A DNA stretch of 30,898 bases, taken from contig DFGW01000022.1 in NCBI GenBank assembly GCA_002372465.1, positions 1-30,898 of the forward strand, written 5' to 3'. This document shows positions 24,987-30,898 of this stretch, one piece after another. Under the pieces are notes generated by a model that saw only the letters and a program-made list of their open reading frames with translations, searched no databases and was not told where the DNA came from. Position numbers and translations under genes: made by a program. Source of the DNA: Butyrivibrio sp. UBA3740. Its GTDB lineage: Bacteria; Bacillota; Clostridia; Lachnospirales; Lachnospiraceae. Each line of letters opens with the position of its first letter. The first letter of the stretch is position 1.

Positions 24987-25499
24987 ATGTCTTTTGAAAA
25001 CAATTACGTTGAATGCCTTGTTGCCAGCAAGGGGTCACCTCTGACCAAGATTCTCAGTTATGTTTCACTGATCCTGGCAGTTATTTTCTTTCTTTCCTCA
25101 ATCTTGACGGTTCTCGGGATTGCGGGTCTTATCCTGTGCGTTATCGCGGGAGTTGGTTACTATTTCCTATCAATGAATTCGAATATTGAATTTGAGTACC
25201 AGTACTGCGAGAAAGAGATCACAGTGGACAAGATACTCAACAAGTCAAGACGTAAGAACGTCGGCAAGTTTGAGGTTGAGCACATTGAAGTGATGGCTCC
25301 CAGGAATTCACATCATCTGGATGAGTACAGGAACAAAACTTTGAAGACTGTTGATTATTCCGGAAGGGATTACAGCAGACAGCCTGATCCGACATATATG
25401 TTTATATATGATGGCAAAGAGCGGATCATATTTGAACCTACGCAGGAATTTGTAGCTGCTGTTAAGAGTGTTGCACCTAGAAAAGTTTTCACAGATTAA
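24987..25499 (+). CDS. small membrane protein of unknown function upstream of guaB
   Basis: A 170-residue protein with two adjacent membrane helices (about residues 21-40 and 44-63), followed by a cytoplasmic, beta-rich domain of about 105 residues containing charged and Tyr-rich segments (NIEFEYQYCEKEITVDKI, YIFEP-like end). It resembles, from memory, the DUF6106-type proteins of Lachnospiraceae, whose role is unknown; this family name is tentative. CAGGAGGAG precedes the ATG. It ends 15 bp before guaB, so the two are almost certainly one operon. Confidence 0.85.
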   Translation: MSFENNYVECLVASKGSPLTKILSYVSLILAVIFFLSSILTVLGIAGLILCVIAGVGYYFLSMNSNIEFEYQYCEKEITVDKILNKSRRKNVGKFEVEHIEVMAPRNSHHLDEYRNKTLKTVDYSGRDYSRQPDPTYMFIYDGKERIIFEPTQEFVAAVKSVAPRKVFTD

Positions 25500-26972
<1,473 letters not shown>

Positions 26973-27025
26973 TCGCTTAGCGAGGTCTTGTCGCTTCCTT
27001 ATTACTCTGATAAGGAGTAGAACAG

Positions 27026-29743
27026 TTGCAAGTCATTACTAACACTGCTGAAAAAATGCAACAGGCCACGGGCTCTTCCCTTGAAAAGAGTGGAGCCCTT
27101 GGTAATATTGCGCTTAAAAGCAAAGAGGAGATGCAATCCTGGCAGGACAGATTCTGCGAGATGGCCGGGGTGTATTCTCTGTGCCTTGATTCAGAGGGAG
27201 TGCCCATCACTGAGTTTTCGGGCAATGCCCATGAGATCGAGATCATCAAAAAATATGTCACGCCCATAAGGATACACAATATCTATAAGCGTGTTTCTGA
27301 AAGCGAGCTGGAGGATCAGGCTGTTGAGATCACAGAGATCCCCAATCTTAAGCTTGCAGCTCTGGCAGTATCAGATGGCAGCAAAGTGGCTGCAGTCTGG
27401 ATCGTGTGTGGAATCTTTACAGACGCACAGTACGACAAGAGCTTTTTCCGTTTTCCACCAATTGACAATTTCCAATATCTGATCACAGAGGATAAGTTTT
27501 ATAAGACTCTGGATCTGCTCCGGGAGACTTTGAACGTTCTCATAAAGGTTGAGACGTCAAGGTCTATGGCTATTGCCAAGAGTAAGGCCTCCAAGCTTCA
27601 GGAGATTGAGATGACAACCTCCTTCCACCGGGCGGAGACCATGACAGAGATAGTATCTTTGCTGGATAGCAATGATCCCATAGAGGAGATCATGGTGGAT
27701 GTGATCTCAAAGCTGTGCTCCTATCTCCAGATAAGCAATGCCTTTATCTGCAGGCTTCATCACAACACACTGATGGACATCGTTGTCCAGTGGGCACTTC
27801 CGGGAGTCGGAAAGCTCTTTCCCGAAACCACTGATCAGGAGGTTTGCTGGTTTATTGGCAACAAGAAGGCAGTGGTCATATCCAGCGATACTCAGATGAA
27901 TGCCGGCGAGAGAGAGCAGATTGAAAACCTTGGCATAAAAGCCCTGGTTTCCATGCCTGTCGTCATAAACGGAACCCCCATGTTCTACGCCTGCCTTACC
28001 GAGAACAGGGAGCCAAGGATCTGGTCCATCGATGACATCAAGTTCATCAATGACGCCATCAGGATTCTTCAGAGTATCATCACCAAGAGACTGCAGACCA
28101 ATTCCCTTGCCAGCTCTTTTGCCTCGCTGGAAGCGGTCCTTGACAACGTTGGAAGCTCCATCTACGTAAGGGACAACACCTCGGGAGTTCTGCTCTTTGC
28201 CAACAGGAGCTTTAAAAAGAACTTCTCCCGGGAGCTTACTGAGAACAAGCTCTCAGATCTTTTTGAGAAGAATATACCTTCAAGAAGCTACAGCGGTAAT
28301 TATGAGGTTTACCATAGAGACAGAGAAAAGTGGTATGACGTTTACTACACCAGGATCAAGTGGGTGGATGGAAGACCTGTATCCCTCTGCGCTATTTATG
28401 ATGTGACCGAGAAGAAACTTTACCAGAAGAGAATTGAACAGCAGGCATATACTGATTTCCTGACGGGTCTTTACAACAGGATGTGCTGCGAGAAGGACCT
28501 GGCAAGGTATGTGGATGAGGCTACCCAGAGTGGTGGTCACGGCGCACTTATGTACCTTGATCTGGATGACTTTAAGCACATCAATGACAGCTTGGGACAC
28601 CAGTATGGCGACATTCTGCTTCAGGATATTTCAAGAGCTGTTTCAAGGATAGAGGGAATTGAAGGCTCCTGCTACCGTATGGGCGGCGATGAGTTTGTCA
28701 TCATCGTTCCTCCGGAGAGCTATTATCGTCTTGACCGGATCATGGAGGAGATAAAGGATGCCTTTGCTACTCCATGGTACTTAAAGGACAGCGACTACTA
28801 CTGCACCATGAGTATGGGTGTTGTAAGATTCCCTGAACACGGAGACAGCGTCTCTGAGCTGATAAGGAAGTCCGACGTTGCCATGTACGAAGCCAAGAAG
28901 TCCGGCAAGAACAGAATAGCTGAGTACTCCGACAATATCGATTCCTCTTCAATCCACAGACTGGATCTGGAGAAGAACATGTACGATGCCATCGGCAAGC
29001 AGTGTGAAGAGTTTGAGGTTTACTTCCAGCCTGTTGTCAGCGAGTTTGGTGATGACGGCAAGAAGGTTAATCACATGGCTGCTGAGGCCCTGGTTCGCTG
29101 GAACAGTAATGCACTGGGATTCCTTAGCCCTGATGAGTTCATTCCTCTTGCTGAATACCTTGGACTTATCAATCCTATAGGAAATCATGTGCTCAGAAAG
29201 GCCTGCGAGTGTTGCAGAGCCTGGAATGAAGCCGGCACCAAAGAATTTGCCATAAGCGTCAATCTGTCGGTGGTTCAGATCATGCAGACAGACATCGTCG
29301 ATATCATAAGAAGCTGCATCACAGAGAACAACCTTAATCCGGAAAACCTTGTGCTTGAGCTTACAGAGCGACTTGCCATCAACGATCTGGCAAGGACCAA
29401 GCAGACTCTTTTGGATATAAAGGCACTTGGGGTAAGGCTGGCACTGGACGACTTCGGAACAGGGTATTCTGCCCTTAGCAGTATAAGAGCTCTGCCCTTT
29501 GATATCATCAAGATCGACAAGGACTTCATAAAGGACATTGCCCAGGATGAATACTCACAGGCCTTCGTAAGGTCCATAGTGGATATGGGAAAAGCCATTG
29601 GGGCAGAGGTTTGCGTCGAGGGAATCGAGACCAAGGAGCAGCTGGATGTCTTAAAGGGCATGGGAGTTAAGTACATTCAGGGCTACTACTTCGATAAGCC
29701 GATAAGACGTGCCCTCTTCGAGGAAAAATATGTCTATAAGTAA
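27026..29743 (+). CDS. PocR-like/GAF/PAS/GGDEF/EAL cyclic-di-GMP protein
   Basis: A 905-residue protein without membrane helices. Order: PocR-like sensor domain (about 30-160; QSWQDRFCEMAGV), GAF domain (about 219-352), PAS domain (about 368-466), GGDEF domain (about 470-640; intact G553-G-D-E-F557), EAL domain (about 650-900; E687-A-L689, ELTER, DDFGTGYSAL, KIDKDFI, EGIET, all catalytic and metal residues present). It could both make and break cyclic-di-GMP, with the balance set by the sensors; which activity dominates cannot be read. No RxxD inhibition site is seen. Start: TTG 27026, because AAGGAG lies eight bases upstream; the next in-frame ATG (27056) has no such site. Confidence 0.92.
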   Translation: MQVITNTAEKMQQATGSSLEKSGALGNIALKSKEEMQSWQDRFCEMAGVYSLCLDSEGVPITEFSGNAHEIEIIKKYVTPIRIHNIYKRVSESELEDQAVEITEIPNLKLAALAVSDGSKVAAVWIVCGIFTDAQYDKSFFRFPPIDNFQYLITEDKFYKTLDLLRETLNVLIKVETSRSMAIAKSKASKLQEIEMTTSFHRAETMTEIVSLLDSNDPIEEIMVDVISKLCSYLQISNAFICRLHHNTLMDIVVQWALPGVGKLFPETTDQEVCWFIGNKKAVVISSDTQMNAGEREQIENLGIKALVSMPVVINGTPMFYACLTENREPRIWSIDDIKFINDAIRILQSIITKRLQTNSLASSFASLEAVLDNVGSSIYVRDNTSGVLLFANRSFKKNFSRELTENKLSDLFEKNIPSRSYSGNYEVYHRDREKWYDVYYTRIKWVDGRPVSLCAIYDVTEKKLYQKRIEQQAYTDFLTGLYNRMCCEKDLARYVDEATQSGGHGALMYLDLDDFKHINDSLGHQYGDILLQDISRAVSRIEGIEGSCYRMGGDEFVIIVPPESYYRLDRIMEEIKDAFATPWYLKDSDYYCTMSMGVVRFPEHGDSVSELIRKSDVAMYEAKKSGKNRIAEYSDNIDSSSIHRLDLEKNMYDAIGKQCEEFEVYFQPVVSEFGDDGKKVNHMAAEALVRWNSNALGFLSPDEFIPLAEYLGLINPIGNHVLRKACECCRAWNEAGTKEFAISVNLSVVQIMQTDIVDIIRSCITENNLNPENLVLELTERLAINDLARTKQTLLDIKALGVRLALDDFGTGYSALSSIRALPFDIIKIDKDFIKDIAQDEYSQAFVRSIVDMGKAIGAEVCVEGIETKEQLDVLKGMGVKYIQGYYFDKPIRRALFEEKYVYK

Positions 29744-29804
29744 GCGGGGCAATGTGTTATACTGAAATGTAATCATTTTAATAGAAAGTTGGTTTTATAC
29801 AGAA

Positions 29805-30898
29805 ATGGCAGAAGAAATTACAAATGTAAATGCAAATCCGGAAGGAGACGGAACCCTTTCAAGACACTTTATCGAAAGGGAGATTGATAAGGATCTCAAG
29901 GAGGGAGTATACGATCATGTATGCACCCGTTTTCCTCCTGAGCCCAATGGATTTCTGCATATAGGTCACGCCAAGAGCATACTTCTTAACTACGGTATGG
30001 CCAAGGAGTATAACGGCAAGTTCAACATGAGATTTGATGACACCAATCCTACCAAGGAGAAATCCGAGTTTATGGATGCCATCATTGAGGATGTGAAGTG
30101 GCTTGGGGCTGACTATGAGGACAGGCTCTTTTATGCCTCTGATTACTTCGATGAGATGTATGAGGACGCTGTGAAGCTCATCAAGAAGGGCAAGGCTTAC
30201 GTGTCCGAGCTTACAGCTGAGCAGATGAGAGAGTATAGAGGAACTCTTACTGAGCCCGGCAAGAACGACCCCAACAGAGACAGAAGCGTTGAAGAGAACC
30301 TTCGTCTCTTTGAAGAAATGAAGAGTGGCAAGGTAGAGGACGGAGCCATGACTCTCCGGGCCAAGATCGATATGGCTTCACCTAACATCAACATGAGAGA
30401 TCCCATCATCTATCGTGTTGCCCACATGAGCCACGCAAGATGCGGAGACAAGTGGTGCATCTATCCTATGTACGACTTTGCTCATCCTATCGAGGACGCC
30501 ATCGAGGGCATCACACATTCCCTCTGCACCCTGGAGTTTGAGGACCACAGACCTCTTTACGACTGGGTCAAGACCGAGTGCGAATACAAGAACCCTCCAC
30601 GTCAGATCGAGTTTGCCAAGATGTATCTCAACAACGTGGTAACAGGTAAGAGATATATCAAGCGCCTTGTGGAGGACGGAATAGTTGACGGATGGGACGA
30701 CCCAAGACTTGTAACAATCGCTTCCCTCAGAAGGAGAGGCTTTACACCGGAGTCCATCAAGATGTTCGTTGACATGTGCGGAATCAGTAAGGCACAGGCA
30801 ACAGCCGAGTATGCAATGCTTGAGTACTGCATCAGAGAGGATCTTAAGCTCAAGGCTCCCAGAATGCTTGCAATCCTTGATCCTGTGAAGCTTGTCAT
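29805..30898 (+). CDS. glnS: glutaminyl-tRNA synthetase (5' part, runs off the window)
   Basis: The first 364 residues of a class I synthetase that charges tRNA-Gln directly. The ATP-site motif [14 protein letters not shown] contains H52-I-G-H55, and DDTNP follows, both typical of GlnRS rather than bacterial GluRS. The second ATP-binding loop, normally KMSKS-like (MSKRK in Escherichia coli), here reads [11 protein letters not shown], with T280-G-K-R283. The anticodon-binding beta-barrels lie outside the window. The ribosome-binding site is weak (AGAAAG, 15 bases before the ATG). A TATACT (29758-29763) may be its -10 box. Confidence 0.94.
   Translation, partial: MAEEITNVNANPEGDGTLSRHFIEREIDKDLKEGVYDHVCTRFPPEPNGFLHIGHAKSILLNYGMAKEYNGKFNMRFDDTNPTKEKSEFMDAIIEDVKWLGADYEDRLFYASDYFDEMYEDAVKLIKKGKAYVSELTAEQMREYRGTLTEPGKNDPNRDRSVEENLRLFEEMKSGKVEDGAMTLRAKIDMASPNINMRDPIIYRVAHMSHARCGDKWCIYPMYDFAHPIEDAIEGITHSLCTLEFEDHRPLYDWVKTECEYKNPPRQIEFAKMYLNNVVTGKRYIKRLVEDGIVDGWDDPRLVTIASLRRRGFTPESIKMFVDMCGISKAQATAEYAMLEYCIREDLKLKAPRMLAILDPVKLV

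Overview
The window looks like chromosomal DNA of a rumen or gut Lachnospiraceae bacterium, most likely Butyrivibrio or a close relative. Reasons: moderate GC, strong GGAGG ribosome-binding sites, a cellobiose phosphorylase beside a LacI regulator and a family-1 sugar ABC transporter, a very large surface esterase, and several GGDEF proteins paired with sugar-binding proteins. The genus is inference; the gene families are read from the translations.

Layout. (1) 1-6047, cello-oligosaccharide locus: the 5' part of a cellobiose phosphorylase gene on the minus strand, diverging from lacI - lipoprotein binding protein - two permeases. The promoter region holds two sigma-A-type promoters and three near-evenly spaced copies of one operator. 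No ATPase is encoded here. (2) 6166-9753, sensory block 1: a small secreted protein and a ChvE/XylF-like sugar-binding protein, convergent with a GGDEF protein that has its own extracytoplasmic binding domain. (3) 9981-13097, aspartate-family amino acids: ACT-domain protein, homoserine dehydrogenase, aspartate kinase. (4) 13182-15742, sensory block 2 (minus strand): a sugar-binding protein whose stop overlaps the start of a Cache-GGDEF protein. (5) 15947-23674, esterase block: a PucR/CdaR-type regulator and a membrane-anchored protein of unknown function on the minus strand, divergent from a 1751-residue surface protein with two intact and one degenerate esterase domain. (6) 23675-24986, 1.3 kb without a convincing gene, filled by a repeat array of 72-73 bp period, a 31-bp inverted-repeat pair and a GC-rich nested hairpin. 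(7) 24987-30898: small membrane protein, guaB, a PocR-like/GAF/PAS/GGDEF/EAL protein, and the 5' part of glnS.

How it fits together. The cello-oligosaccharide locus imports and phosphorolyses plant-derived glucans. The esterase probably removes acyl or feruloyl groups from plant cell-wall polymers under control of its divergent regulator. Three GGDEF proteins, two placed beside secreted sugar-binding proteins, suggest that extracellular sugar is read into cyclic-di-GMP. guaB lies directly before the third and supplies GMP, upstream of the GTP that GGDEF enzymes use.

The least explained part is the repeat region 23823-24464. Seven-base arms of the form TTTTSTA and TASAAAA alternate with gaps of 29 and about 30 bp, and two sequence subfamilies share the same geometry. 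I do not recognise it as any described element.
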